64,000 nt of DNA from Delphinus delphis (Eukaryota; Chordata; Mammalia; Artiodactyla; Delphinidae): positions 30,346,070-30,410,069 of the forward strand of contig NC_082698.1 of NCBI RefSeq assembly GCF_949987515.2, given 5' to 3'. The notes under the pieces were generated by a model, which did no database searches, was not told the origin of the DNA, and was given only the letters and a program-made list of their open reading frames with translations. Of this stretch, positions 1-10,469 are shown piece after piece; within the stretch, counting starts at the first letter, position 1, and the number at the start of each line of letters is the position of its first letter. A program made the translations under genes and the position numbers.

Positions 1-165
1 CTCATCAAGAACACTGAGGGTTAAAGATTATACAAAGGAAAAAACATTAGTTTTGCTCTTTTTAGAAAAATAGGAAATTATAGAGAAGGATTAAAAGAAA
101 ATAAATCACTCATCCTACCAGTGTTTACATATTGGGTATTTCTTTCAGTCTTTTTCCTGTGGATA

Positions 166-274
166 TATTGGGTTGGACAAAAAAGTTAGTTGGCCAACGC
201 AATATTTTGGAATATGGAAAAATTTGTTTTTCCATACGGAAAAACCTGAACGAACTTTTTGGCCAAGGCACTAT
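166..274. mobile_element. Mariner-type MITE (Mar1/Mariner1_BT-like)
   Basis: About 109 bp bounded by imperfect terminal inverted repeats, starting TATTGGGTTGGACAAAAAAG and ending with its complement-like arm AACGAACTTTTTGGCCAAGG. TA is present at both ends, as expected for Tc1/mariner insertion. The interior has a second short inverted pair (ATGGAAAAA near 215 against TTTTTCCAT near 229). It resembles the non-autonomous mariner copies common in cetartiodactyls; the subfamily name is from memory. Confidence 0.7.
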
Positions 275-673
275 TTTGACGTAGTTATGATCATACCATA
301 TACTTTCTTTTATTTCTCCCTTTTTCATTAAACATTACAGCCTAAGCATTTTCTCATGCATGCTTACAAACTCCTCACATACATTTAAAATATTGCCATT
401 TATTTTCGAAGAAACTATACTTTTACTGTTCTTGATGATTATACATAATTTATTCTCCATGATTATAAAAATAATGAGTACTCACTACAGAAACATTGAA
501 ACCTCCAGAAGAGTGTCAAGAAGAAATTAAAAATCACCTGTTATCATCCAGGATAACCACTGATAACATCTTGGAGTATTTCCTTCTTGTATTTCTTTCC
601 ATGAATATGTATTTCATATTTTTTTTGTTTATTGAGATCATAATACATATGCAGTTTTTAAAATATCCTACCC

Positions 674-875
674 TTTTTTTTTTTGCGGTACGCGGGCCTC
701 TCACTGCTGTGGCCTCTCTCGTTGCGGAGCACAGGCTCCGGACGCGCAGGCTCAGCGGCCATGGCTCACGGGCGCAGCCGCTCCGTGGCATGTGGGATCT
801 TCCCGGACTGGGGCACAAACCCGTGTCTCCTGCATCGGCAGGCGGACTCTCAACCACTGCGCCACTAGGGAAGCC
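674..875 (-). mobile_element. CHR SINE, short type
   Basis: tRNA-derived SINE on the minus strand: poly-T at 674-684, then the family body, ending with the complement of the 5' end (gggaagccc). The flanking direct repeats TATCCTACCCTTTT (from 665) and TATCCTGCCCTTTT (from 877) look like a target-site duplication with one change. Confidence 0.9.
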
Positions 876-1035
876 CTATCCTGCCCTTTTCATATAACAT
901 TATATCAGAGCATTTTCCATGTCATTAAAAGACTGTAAACATTTTTAATGGTTGCATATATTTTATTATATATAACCTGATATATATATACAGTTTGTCC
1001 TCTACTGGACATATTAGGGGAAATTAGGTCATTTT

Positions 1036-1276
1036 GGGGACTTCCCTGGTCGCACAGTGGTTAAGAATCCGCCTACCAATGCAGGGGACACGGGTTCAAT
1101 CCCTGGTCTGGGAAGATTCCACATGCCGTGGAGCAACTAAGCCCGTGCACCACAACTACTGAAGTCCGCACACCTAGAGCCCGTGCTCTGCAACAAGAGA
1201 AGCCACTGCAATGAGAAGGCCGTGCGCTGCAGCGAAGACCCAACACAGCCAAAAATAAATAAATTTAAAAAAAAAA
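1036..1276 (+). mobile_element. CHR SINE, long type, with target-site duplication
   Basis: Plus-strand copy from the 5' motif GGGGACTTCCCTGG to a tail of (AAAT)n and poly-A. A perfect 16-bp target-site duplication, GAAATTAGGTCATTTT, flanks it at 1020-1035 and 1277-1292, so the insertion limits are secure. Confidence 0.92.
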
Positions 1277-1489
1277 GAAATTAGGTCATTTTTTAGTTTA
1301 TGCATATTTGTTCATAAGTATTCTCATTGCAGATTATTTTCTAGAAGTGGCATGACCAAAGGGTATGCGTTTTCTGGAGCTGTTACAGCTACTAGGTTTC
1401 TTTTAATATATAGGTCCATCCTTCTTTCCCCTCCTATTTTTCTCCTCCCTAAAAATTGCTGAAGTTTGTTTGAATAAACTTTTCAATTT

Positions 1490-2100
1490 GAAATAATTTA
1501 GGTTGGGAGAAAAATTGCAAAGAAAGTACAGAATTCCCACATATCCTTCACCTAGTTCCTCCTAATGCTAACGTTGTCAAAACTAATAAATTAACATTAG
1601 TACATTACTAGTAACATTACAGACTTTGTTTAGATTTTACCAGTTTTAACACTAATATCCTTTTTCTGTTCTAGGATCCAATACAGATAGCACATTGCAT
1701 TTAAACACACATAAACCATCCTCTCTCTTTGCACTTTGTTTGTGAAAGAAACCAGATTCTTTGTCTCCCACAGTCTGGATTTTGCTGATTGCATCCCTGT
1801 GGTATTACTTAAGATGTTTCTTAGTCCTCTGTATTTGCTATAAACTGGTAGTTAGATCTAATTCTAGAAGCTTGATCTGATTCCAATTTGATTGTTTTGG
1901 GGTGTGTATTATTTTATTTAATTTAATTTACCTTCAGGCTAATTTAATACATTTTGACTTCTTCTTGGTGGCATAATTTTTGCCTTTGTGATTTGCTTGC
2001 CAACCTACTAATCCATGTATGTACAGATTCACTTATTCCTGGGCTTTTCTGGGTATTTCCACTTAGCTATTGATTGTCACAGAATGCTATCTCTTGATGG
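1490..2100 (-). mobile_element. Old L1 (L1M-type) 3' region, antisense
   Basis: Decayed sequence of the L1 3'-end type, in reverse, with phrases such as AATTCCCACATATCCTTCACC and the CAGTCTGGATTTTGCTGATT block. The same blocks recur at about 63.5 kb and 38.4 kb in this window. Its right end lies only about 40 bp before the ARHGAP19 exon at 2139. Boundaries are approximate. Confidence 0.55.
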
Positions 2101-2138
2101 GAGACTACGAACAAAATGTTCTTTATGTTTTCTTCTAG

Positions 2139-2237
2139 TTTAATAAGCATTCTGAGACCCAAACACCAGGACGAGAACCTTCTACCCTCCGGGTGCAGAA
2201 GAGGGCCCGTTCACGGTCCTTCAGTGGCCTTATTAAG
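2139..2237 (+). CDS. ARHGAP19: ARHGAP19 internal coding exon (RhoA GAP, C-terminal tail, part 1)
   Basis: This 99-nt, 33-codon exon is in phase 0 at both ends. It has a good acceptor (TTTCTTCTAG at 2129-2138) and donor (AAG|GTAGGT at 2235-2243). It encodes FNKHSETQTPGREPS... and ends RARSRSFSGLIK. ARHGAP19 is a Rho GTPase-activating protein that stimulates GTP hydrolysis on RhoA and works in cytokinesis; its RhoGAP domain is encoded upstream of this window. If the protein has the human length of 494 aa, counting back from the stop puts the Thr-Pro here at T404 and the serine in RSFS at S422. These match the CDK1 and ROCK phosphosites that I recall being reported for the human protein. No break is visible. 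The gene call rests on my recall of the human C-terminus and on the downstream neighbour SLIT1. Confidence 0.88.
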
Positions 2238-2839
2238 GTAGGTACACTGTGCTGTCATTTTCAGCATTGATCGTGAGAAAATTTAACAGTCTGACTCTTC
2301 TTATGCATAAACAGTTTTATTCTGTTCTTTGGGATTCTATGAAGGCTTCACTTGTAAGGGGAAAAGAATAGAATTTGGAAAAGCTTTTATTTTTCAAAGC
2401 ATTTTTCTGTGTTTCAAATCAGAGAAGGGGCTCTATGATTGGAGAAGTAAGGGATAAAGGAAATAAAGGTCCTTTTGTCTCTTCTGGGGCTGAGGACAGA
2501 GTCCTCATCCCTGAGTAGAGAATCTCTTTTGGTTCATGACCTGCTTTGTGCTACATACTTCATTGTGCAATTTGCTAAAGTTATGGAAAAGTGAGAAAGT
2601 TGACAGAGACTGGAAATGGGTTTTCTAATAGGCTAATGAGTTTTAGGTAACTCAGATTTTTGTGAGCTTAATATTTTGATCAGTTGTTTTGTTCTCTTCC
2701 TTTGTCTCAAATTCTTTAAAAATCTTGTTTTTAAAACAAATGCAATATGTACTTCTGTGGTGTTGCTACCATCGCTGTCTGTAGGTTCAATTTATTTGAG
2801 TCTTCATTGATGATCTGAACTTGTAGTTAAGGAATATTG

Positions 2840-2853
2840 CCAGCAGGTGGCAG
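2840..2853 (+). promoter_or_regulatory. Consensus CTCF-type motif
   Basis: CCAGCAGGTGGCAG fits the CTCF core pattern CCASYAGRKGGCRS at all 14 positions. It lies in unique intron sequence. A pattern match alone does not show that CTCF binds. Confidence 0.4.
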
Positions 2854-3054
2854 TAGATAGCTGATTATGGGGTTCAAATTTCCAGGCATAAACAAAGGCA
2901 AGGTTCTAACTAGTTAACTTGGAGAGAGATTAGCACTGTTCTGTGTTCTACAGGTTTTCTTTTTAAAATTGTTTAACATTATTAAAATTTATAAATCCAG
3001 CAACATTAAGGAGATCTTTGCTTAAAAGTTGTGCTCTTAAAAAAAATACCTTGT

Positions 3055-3063
3055 AATATATAT

Positions 3064-3097
<34 letters not shown>

Positions 3098-3118
3098 ATG
3101 TGTGTGTGTGTGTGTGTA
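3055..3118. repeat. (TA)n/(TG)n microsatellite
   Basis: Alternating TA runs broken by TATG, followed by about 9 TG units. Intronic and likely length-polymorphic. Confidence 0.9.
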
Positions 3119-3404
3119 TTTTTTAAACTGTAGTTGTTAGCAGTTGCAACTTCATCTTACTCTAATTTTGGTTGTAGTTATTATCATTAATAGCAGTTTA
3201 GAATTCACTCAATCCTATCCACTGGGGCCAGTAGCCTTGGGACATTAGGTTTGCTTGACATCAAACAGAGTGAAAAGGCAACTCACAGAATGAGAGGAAA
3301 TATTTACAGAATATATATCTTATGAGCGGTTAATATCCAGAATATAAAAAGAACTCTTAAAACAACAGCAAAGAAAATCAATCCATATTAAAAAATGCAC
3401 AGGG

Positions 3405-3846
3405 CCTTTTTCAGCCATCTTGGACCCTGTGGAGGCCTGCTGGGAACAGGACTTCTAAAATGACAAATATGTCTGGAAGGCTGTGGTCCAAGGCCATTTT
3501 TGCTGGCTATAGCGGGATCTATGGAACCAGAGGGAGCACACAGCTCTTCTGAAAATGGAAGGTGTATATGCTCGAGATGAAACTGAATTCTATCTAGTCA
3601 AGAGATGTGCTTACGTTTACAAAGCAAAGAACAACACAGTAACTCCTGGTGGAAAACCTAACAAAACCAGAGTAATCTGGGAAAAGATAACTCGTGCTCA
3701 TGGAAACAGTGGCATGGTTTGTACCAAATTCCAAAGCAACCTTCCTGCTAAGGCCATTGGACACAGAATCCATGTGATGCTGTACCCTTCAAGGATTTAA
3801 ACTTACTGAAAAGTAAATAAATAAAAGTGTGGATTAAAAAAAAAAA
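3405..3846 (+). pseudogene. RPL35AP: RPL35A processed pseudogene
   Basis: Intronless copy of ribosomal protein eL33 mRNA: a short 5' leader, a start ATG at 3469, a stop at 3798-3800, a polyadenylation signal AATAAA near 3820, and a poly-A tail at 3835-3846. It is broken by a 1-nt deletion near 3511 (TATAGCGG where the gene has TATAAGCGG). That shifts the frame into a TGA at 3550-3552. The parental frame resumes at 3555, where [19 protein letters not shown] and the C-terminal VMLYPSRI are still readable with several substitutions. Near-identical 15-mers flank it at 3390-3404 (AAAAAATGCACAGGG) and 3841-3855 (AAAAAATGTGCAGGG), a plausible target-site duplication. The open stretch 3555-3800 is therefore not a functional gene. 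Confidence 0.93.
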
Positions 3847-3852
3847 TGTGCA

Positions 3853-3981
3853 GGGACTGCCCTGGTGGTCCAGTGGTTAAGACTCCACGCTTCCACTACA
3901 GGGGACATGGGTTTGATCTCTGGTCAGGGAACTGAGATCCCACATGCTGCACAGCATGGCCCAAAAGAAAAAAAAAAAAGG
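3853..3981 (+). mobile_element. CHR/Bov-tA-like SINE, short older copy
   Basis: Plus-strand tRNA-derived SINE starting GGACTGCCCTGGTGGTCCAG and ending in poly-A at 3968-3979. It lies directly after the RPL35A tail inside the same L1. Confidence 0.85.
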
Positions 3982-6275
3982 CAAAGGATTTAAATAGGCA
4001 TTTTTCTGAAGAAGATTAAAAAAACGCTCAATATCCCTTATCATTAAGGAACTGCAAATGAAAACCACAATGAGATAACAATTCACACTCACTAGGATGG
4101 CTATTATCAACAAAACAGAAAATAGCAAGGTAAGGATGTGGAGAAATTGGAACCCTTGTGTACTGTTGGTGGGAATGTTAAATGGTGCAACCACTATGGA
4201 AAACAGTATGGCAGTTCCTCAAAAACTAAAAATAGAACTACCATATAATCAAGCAATTCCAAGTAAGGATATGAACAGATATTTGTATACCTGTTTGTAG
4301 TGGCATTATTTACAATCAAAAGTCAAAAGCCACTCAAGTGTTCGTTGATGGATGAATGGATAAACAAAATGTGGTATATATGAACAATGGAACAGTACTC
4401 AGCCTTAAAAAAGAAGAAAGTTCCGACACATGCTACAACATAGATTAAGCTTGAGAACATCATGCTAAGTGAAATAAGCCAGTCACAAAAGAACAAATAT
4501 TGTATTATTCCACTTATATGAGGTACCTACAGTAGTCAAATCCATAGAAACAGAAAGTAGAATGGTGGTTGTCAGGGACTAAGGGTCTGGGGGGAATTGG
4601 GATTATTGTTTAATGGGTACAGAGTTTCTGTTTGGGAAGATGAAAAATTTCTGGGATGTGGTGATGGTTGCACAACAATATGACTGTACTTTACACTACT
4701 GAACTGTACACCTGAAAATGGTTAAAATGATAAATTTTATGTTATGTATATTTTACCATAATTAAAAAAAATTCCCTTTGCTAGAACCCCAAAAGTGTAT
4801 TCACCTGCTTAGACGTGGCAAGTAAAATGAGCATCCTTGGTTCATTTTACTTGGAAGTCTGTCATTCCCTCTGACTTCCTGTCATAGAGATGATTGGTAA
4901 CAAGAAAAGTTACAGTCCAATAAGTGTTTCTCTGTGTGTTAGTCAAACATGTTTCTTTAACTGAAGTTAGATGGGTATGGTTTTCTCTTCATAGTGAGCT
5001 CTTCTCCTGCAGTTGGTTCTAGAAGTGTTGCTAATTATTGCTTGAAATGTAAAAATATAGTATCCTTCTTGGCAGGTGCCCTCTTCAGAGCATTTAGAAC
5101 TTTAGAGTTATAAAAGAGTTTATAATTGTATTAGGAGAAAACATTTTAGAAAAATAATTTTAAACACAATGTTAGCAAGTTTTATAGGACAGAAGGGTAA
5201 ACTGTTTTCATTATAAATGAAGAGACTTTCAAGCTAATAATAGATGCAGGTTTCTGCTCGATAGCAAAGGAGTAATGAAATTTCTGTTAAAAAATTCACT
5301 GGAAGCTGAATTTTAGCTTTTATAGCTAGTCCTGTGGCTCCTGGTATCCCCAGTTCAGCTTACTCTGAGGTGATATCTGACTTGTGAAAGGAAGATGTAC
5401 TGGTCTTATTTTTCTAGCACTTCTGTGTTTTAGCTGTTTGATTTCTATCCTGCTTTGATACTTTGTTTTTGGCTAGACTTTTTTTCCTCCAAAATTCGTC
5501 TCATGTAAATAATTTATTACAGAATATTCCTACTAATATTTATATTTTAAAGTTTAATGTTCTAGTTTTGATATGTTCCTTTTTTTGGAATTCAAATTTA
5601 TTCTCTAAGGGGAAAAAAGAAAGATTTCTTCAAAGATGGTAGAATTGTCACTGTCAACTGATACAGTAGGTTACATTAGCTTTTAAGCTGTTCAGAGATG
5701 AAAGGGCTTTTAGTCTTGCTCTGAATATCAGTATAGTCATGTGACCCTTTTAAGAAGGCCCGTACCCTTTTATGGCTGTACTAGAAACTCTTAGAGAATT
5801 TCTCCAAATTTTCCAGTCCTGTGTGAGGAGGACATGACAGGGAAGCAGAATCTTTGAGTGGACCCAGTGTAAGTGTCTTTTAGTGGGGAGGGGGAGGAGG
5901 GGACTCTTAAAAGGTGCCAGAGACAATATGTCTTTAGGGAAAAAATTATACTGGTAGGTAACTGGTGTTTCTTTTATGGCCTCAGGAGCACTGTAATTGG
6001 CCTGTATTAGTTGGTTTAAATCAACTATAAAGTTGCTTTTAACATTTCAGCCCTTTAATTTGTTTAAAGAGGAATAGTGATCACCTAAAGAAAGGCAGTG
6101 ATCTCAGGTTTTTTAGTAACATGCTTTGACCTCTCTTGTATAAGATGCCTGGGGGAATTTATCAAAGAGCTGAGATTTTTTTTAACCTAAGAAACTATAG
6201 TTTTGAAGACCAGTGTAATTATAATATAGATATTGTAGATGTTTATAAATCAAATATTTTCTCTTCCTAAATCAG

Positions 6276-6386
6276 CGGAAGGTCCTGGGAAATCAGATGA
6301 TGTCAGAAAAGAAAAACAAGTACCCTACTCCAGAATCTGTAGCCATTGATGAATTGAAGAGAGCCAGCAAAGAAAATATAAATTTA
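6276..6386 (+). CDS. ARHGAP19: ARHGAP19 internal coding exon (C-terminal tail, part 2)
   Basis: A 111-nt, 37-codon exon in phase 0 at both ends: acceptor AAATCAG|CGG, donor TTTA|GTAAGA. The product RKVLGNQMMSEKKNKYPTPES... continues to KRASKENINL. It is basic and Ser/Thr-rich with no domain, as expected for the disordered tail after the RhoGAP domain. Counting back from a 494-aa protein it covers residues 429-465. A TP motif (YPTP) is visible. There is no internal stop or frameshift. Confidence 0.9.
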
Positions 6387-6923
6387 GTAAGATACTATTC
6401 TTTGTACTTTCTCTTTGTATGTGTTCATTTATAGAAGGGAAGAAAATTAATATACTGTCGTCTGTTTTACTGTGTTTCTTTGGGCCATATTCAACTATGC
6501 CTTTTCCCCAGTCTTTTCATTTATGCTGACTTCTTTCTGTAGGTTTTCATTGATTCATTCAACAAACATTTTGAGTTCAAGGAAGATATAGCCAGTCATA
6601 GCAGAAATGACAAATGCAGTGAAATAGCTCCACACACAAAGTGCTGGAGGGAGCAGTTCTTACTGGGAGACTCCACAGGGTGGGTAACATTTGAGCCAGG
6701 CCTGCTCGGCACTGCAGTACGTGTGGAGTGGTCCTTCAGGTTATCCCAAGAATGGTTACTTCATTAAGCCAGAAATAAAACAGTTAAGATTAATGAGATC
6801 TAAATACGTTGGTAAAACTCTTCATATTGAAATTGAAAAAGTAAATAATTCCTCTGTTAGTAAAGTCTGTCTATAGAAATGACATTAGGACATTTAAGCC
6901 ACTATAAAATTTTCTTGTCACAG
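6387..6923 (+). other. ARHGAP19: ARHGAP19 intron
   Basis: A 537-bp intron with donor GTAAGA and acceptor TTCTTGTCACAG. The middle (6560-6880) has the open stretch MSQACSALQYVWSG..., but without splice context or a recognised family. I see no element in it. Confidence 0.8.
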
Positions 6924-7002
6924 TTATTTTCTGGCTCTCCAGCTGTCATGATGACACCAACAAGACTGAAATGGTCTGAGGGGAAGAAAGAGGGGAAAAA
7001 AG
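6924..7002 (+). CDS. ARHGAP19: ARHGAP19 internal coding exon (C-terminal tail, part 3)
   Basis: A 79-nt exon of 26 codons plus one base, so it ends in phase 1. Acceptor CACAG|TTATTT; donor AAAAAAG|GTACTA, which is weaker than the others. It encodes LFSGSPAVMMTPTRLKWSEG and ends EGKK. On the 494-aa numbering the Thr of MMTP is residue 476, the third phosphosite I recall for human ARHGAP19 (a CDK1-type Thr-Pro). The split glycine codon is completed in the terminal exon. Confidence 0.9.
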
Positions 7003-7564
7003 GTACTAATTGTACTTATTCTGTGTGTCTTATTAATGTAGTTCCTTTCTGTCTCTAGTCAGTAGCATATTTTGAATTCCCAGTGTGGTATGGTTGTAGT
7101 CAGAAGAGATGTAAAAATTATAAGGCTGGGTCCTGCCCTTGAGTTCATTTAGCAGATGGTTATTGAGCAACTACTCAGCACTGTCCCAGGTGCTGAGGGG
7201 CAGAGCTGTGAACACAGACCCACAGGGTCCCTGCATTCTTGGACAGATGGGACACGTGAAAAATATCTTAAGAATACTTGTTAAGCAAATTAAAAGCAAG
7301 TGTAAACTAACTTGTGAAACCAAGTACAGGAATGCTGAGAAGATGTTCAGTAAACATGGAATAGTTATGTTCCTTTTCTGCGCAGACTTTAGCTTTGTTT
7401 ATTCAATAAAGCTTTCCAGATAAACAGCTCATGCTGAAGGACCCTGGAAATCATATCATACAATATGTTTTTGAGGATATTTAGGGTAAAAAGGATTATT
7501 TAGTGCTGGGACTGCTGATTGTCGGAGGCTCAGTTGGTGAAGTGCAGTGGCTGCTGTGCTTTCC

Positions 7565-7790
7565 TCTGAGGAAGCCATGTGGCTAACTGGAAAGGCCAGG
7601 GGATTTGTAGTTAGACCTAATTTGAGGCATCATTCCTCTGGCCTGGGAAAACCACTCATTCTCAGCCTACTTCTTCCTCTGCAAATGGGGATAATAGTTA
7701 TATCTACTTCCCAGATTTCTTATGAGGCTCAATTGAAATTATGTTTTGGAAGCACATTGTGATTGTTAAAGCATTAACAAGTAGTAGTAA
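7565..7790 (+). repeat. MIR
   Basis: Ancient tRNA-derived MIR. CTGCAAATGGGGATAATAGT and the downstream TTATGAGGCTCAATTGAAAT block match the MIR body in sense orientation. Edges are approximate. Confidence 0.7.
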
Positions 7791-8163
7791 TTGTTACTGA
7801 AGAAAACTGGGTGAGGCTTGGTCTTGTTTTATAAGGCTTGTGTTGCAGATGAAGCGATCTCTGGTCTGATATGCTCATTTTACCAGAGATATGAGCATAA
7901 TTACTATTTGAGACATCAGCAATAGAAAGAGAACAAAAGCCCAATCCTTATAGATAAATCTTTATTCTTTTCTAGGAAGTTAGATTTCAGTGTGGTCTTC
8001 TTACTTATCCTTGAATGAATTATCTGAACTCTCTTTTCTTTCCTTGTTGCCTCTGGCTTCTAGGCTGGGCTGTCTGATTGAGGTAAGTTTGGCGTTTGGA
8101 TTCTGTGTCTAAATATTTCTACCTGTATCTTCATAAGTCAAAACCAAGCATAAGTAATTTTTA

Positions 8164-8381
8164 TTTTTGGCTGCGTTGGGTGTTCGTTGCAGTGCACAGG
8201 CTTCTCATTGCAGTGGCTTCTCTTGTTGCGGAGCACGGGCTTTAGGCACATGGGCTCAGTAGTTGTGGCGCACAGGCTTAGTTGCTCTGCGGCATGTGGG
8301 ATCTTCCCGGACCAGGGCTCAAATCTGTGTCTCCTGCATTGGCAGGCGGATTCTTAACCACTGAACCACCAGGGAAGTCCC
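8164..8381 (-). mobile_element. CHR SINE
   Basis: Minus-strand copy ending in the complement of the 5' end (gggaagtcc). The target-site duplication AGCATAAGTAATTTT / AGCATAAGTTATTTT flanks it (from 8148 and 8383). With the next SINE it forms an inverted pair 140 bp apart. Confidence 0.9.
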
Positions 8382-8520
8382 AGCATAAGTTATTTTTGAA
8401 GGATACATTGTATCAATTACACCTTTTCTTGCTTTCATTTTTGAAGATAATCAAGAAATGTCTTTCTATGTCGACAGCTCTACTTTTGGAAGAAAGAAAT
8501 GCATTAAAAAAATAAGTCAG

Positions 8521-8808
8521 GACTTCCCTGGTGGTGCAGTGGTTGAGAATCCGCCTGCCAATGCAGGGAACACGGGTTTGAGCCCTGGTCTGGGAAGATC
8601 CCACATACCGCAGAGCAACTAAGACCGTGTGCCACAACTACTGAGCCTGTGTGCCACAACTACTGAGCCCGCGTGCCTAGAGCCCATGCTCTGCAACAAA
8701 CCACCACAATGAGAAGCCTGCGCACTGCAACGAAGAGTAGCCGCTGCTTGCTTGCAACTAGAGAAAGCCCGCGCGCAGCAACAAAGACCCAACGCAGCCA
8801 AAAAAAAA
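8521..8808 (+). mobile_element. CHR SINE with internal 23-bp duplication
   Basis: Plus-strand copy with a poly-A tail at about 8799-8817, flanked by ...AAGTCAG on both sides. The block GTGTGCCACAACTACTGAGC occurs twice in tandem (about 8627-8672), an internal duplication not seen in the other copies. Confidence 0.9.
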
Positions 8809-9465
8809 AAAAAAAAAAGTCAGTTTAATATTTTACCAAGACGTTTTAGAGCAGGATTCTTCCTGTTAACTGTGGACTTCCTAAGGGCTCTAATAAAGTT
8901 CCTGGTATTGTTGATGGAATTTTATGTGTAGGTGCATATGTACATTTTTCTGGAGGAGAGATTATATAGTTTTTATAAGATTCTTAAAAATGTTAGTGAT
9001 TCAGAAAAGTGGAGGCCCACAGATAATGAATGACCTCCCACTGGATTAAGCAGTGGCATTTTCACATTACCCTCTCCCTGCTCACTTCCTCTAACTAGGA
9101 ACACCTGTGGCTGTCATGACTTCACACTATTCTCCTTCTCCTCCTTCCTCTTTAATTTTTTTCATCTCTGCAGTGCTTTACTATTGTCTGCCTCCCCCTC
9201 CACCTCTTCATGTTTTTCAGTGCTCTGTCTTAAATTCTCTGCTTGTTCCTGCTCTTGCTTGTCCCCCTCTTAGCAGTTTGGTCTCCTTCTGCAGCTCAGT
9301 TCTGTTCTCTGTTTGATATCTGCTCCCAAGCCTGCACCTCCAGATCTGAACTCTGTTCAGTCTCCAAGCCCCCAGATCCAAGTGCCTGCCATCTATTTGT
9401 TTTACATAAAGAATACAATCCAAGATTTTTTTGATGGTGATTTTATAAAAAGAGCAAGTATTTTT

Positions 9466-9821
9466 AAAAAAAAAAATATTTATTTTATTTATTTATTTTT
9501 GGCTGTGTTGGGTCTTCCTTGCTGTGCACAGGCTTTCTTTAATTGCGGCGAGCGGGGGCTACTCTTCGTTGTGGTGCGTGGGCTTCTCATTGTGGTGGCT
9601 TCTCTTGTTGCAGAGCATGGGCTCTAGGCACGTAGGCTTCAGTAGTTGCAGTACGTGGGCTCAGTAGTTGTGGGTCACGGGCTCTAGAGCGCAGGCTCAG
9701 TAGTTGTGGTGCACGGGCTTAGTTGCTCCGCGGCATGTGGGATCTTCCTGGACCAGGGCTCGAACCCATGTCCCCTGCATTGGCAGGCGGATTCTCAACC
9801 ACTGCGCCACCAGGAAAGCCC
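9466..9821 (-). mobile_element. CHR SINE, long type
   Basis: Full long-type copy, minus strand, with an (ATTT)n tail at 9475-9500. The direct repeats GAGCAAGTATTTTT (9452-9465) and GGAACAAGTATTTTTT (from 9823) are a probable target-site duplication. Confidence 0.9.
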
Positions 9822-9900
9822 AGGAACAAGTATTTTTTGAAGAAGATAATGCAATTTTATTATCATCAATAGTGTACTCCCAAAGACATTTATTTCGTAT

Positions 9901-10119
9901 GGGGTTTCTCAACTGGCACTATCGACATTTTAGGTCAGATAATTCTTTGTTGTGGGGAGCTGTCCTGTGCATTGTATGATATTTAGCATCCCTGGTCTCT
10001 ACCCACTAGATGCCAGTAGCACCCTTCCCCCAATTGTGACAACCAAAAATGCCTCCAGACATTTCTAAATGTCCCCTTCATGGGAGGGGGCAAAATCACT
10101 CCCTGATGAGAACTGCTGA
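9901..10119 (-). mobile_element. MER20 (hAT-Charlie) DNA transposon, antisense
   Basis: Reads GGGGTTTCTCAACTGGCACT... through CACTAGATGCCAGTAGCACC to GAGAACTGCTG. This is the reverse complement of the MER20 consensus, including its near-complete ends. Confidence 0.8.
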
Positions 10120-10144
10120 TTCAGCACCTACTTATTAATGGGCA

Positions 10145-10465
10145 TTATTTTCAGCAGTCAGAATCTTACCCATTGTTCAAAGCCCAGCCTAAACCCTACC
10201 TCGTCTTCAAAACCTTCTTTGGCTAACCCAGACAGATATAGCTTTTCCTTTGAACTCCTATTGACATTACTAAAATGTTGACATTTAATGTGATTTATCA
10301 TAGATATTTGCTTCACATGTATTGTCTTATCGCTGTAGCTAGTTTCTCTTCTGGAAGACAAAGGCCAGACTTAATATATTCGTGGCCCCCGTCTTCTTCT
10401 CTTCCCCCCAGTAATGACTGCCTTGCATCTAGTAGGCATTTAGTAAACATTCGCTGGTGAAAGGT
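10145..10465 (+). repeat. L2 3' end
   Basis: The typical L2 order is recognisable: AGCCCAGCCTAAACCCTACC, TTCTGGAAGACAAAGGCC, then GCATCTAGTAGGCATTTAGT near the 3' end. Confidence 0.65.
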
Positions 10466-10469
10466 GTAG

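Larger units (their letters stand above)
1..2138 (+). other. ARHGAP19: ARHGAP19 intron (partial), repeat-rich
   Basis: This is intron sequence upstream of the first recognised exon; its donor lies outside the window. It holds a mariner-type MITE, two CHR SINEs and old L1-like sequence on the minus strand, listed separately. No other exon was recognised. The acceptor at its end is a pyrimidine-rich tract followed by AG at 2137-2138. Confidence 0.75.
3258..4770 (+). mobile_element. L1 3' portion, split by a processed pseudogene and a SINE
   Basis: The left piece (3258 to about 3404) and right piece (about 3981-4770) are consecutive parts of the same L1 ORF2 3' end. The left piece carries AGAGTGAAAAGGCAACTCAC; the right carries GGCAAAGGATTTAAATAGGC and TGGAGAAATTGGAACCCTTG. 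It ends in an A-rich tract after the CACTACTGAACTGTACACCT block. The RPL35A copy and a CHR SINE lie between the two pieces. Confidence 0.85.
2238..6275 (+). other. ARHGAP19: ARHGAP19 intron
   Basis: Intron between two phase-0 exons: donor GTAGGT at 2238, acceptor CTAAATCAG ending at 6275. It contains a CTCF-like motif at 2840-2853, a TA/TG microsatellite at 3055-3118, and an L1 carrying a RPL35A pseudogene and a SINE (3258-4770). From about 4790 to 6230 I recognise no element; the sequence is AT-rich with no exon-like ORF. Confidence 0.8.

Noticed and set aside
3555..3800. 81-codon ORF resembling ribosomal protein eL33
   Set aside because: It is the 3' part of a processed RPL35A pseudogene with a frameshift, poly-A tail and target-site duplication.
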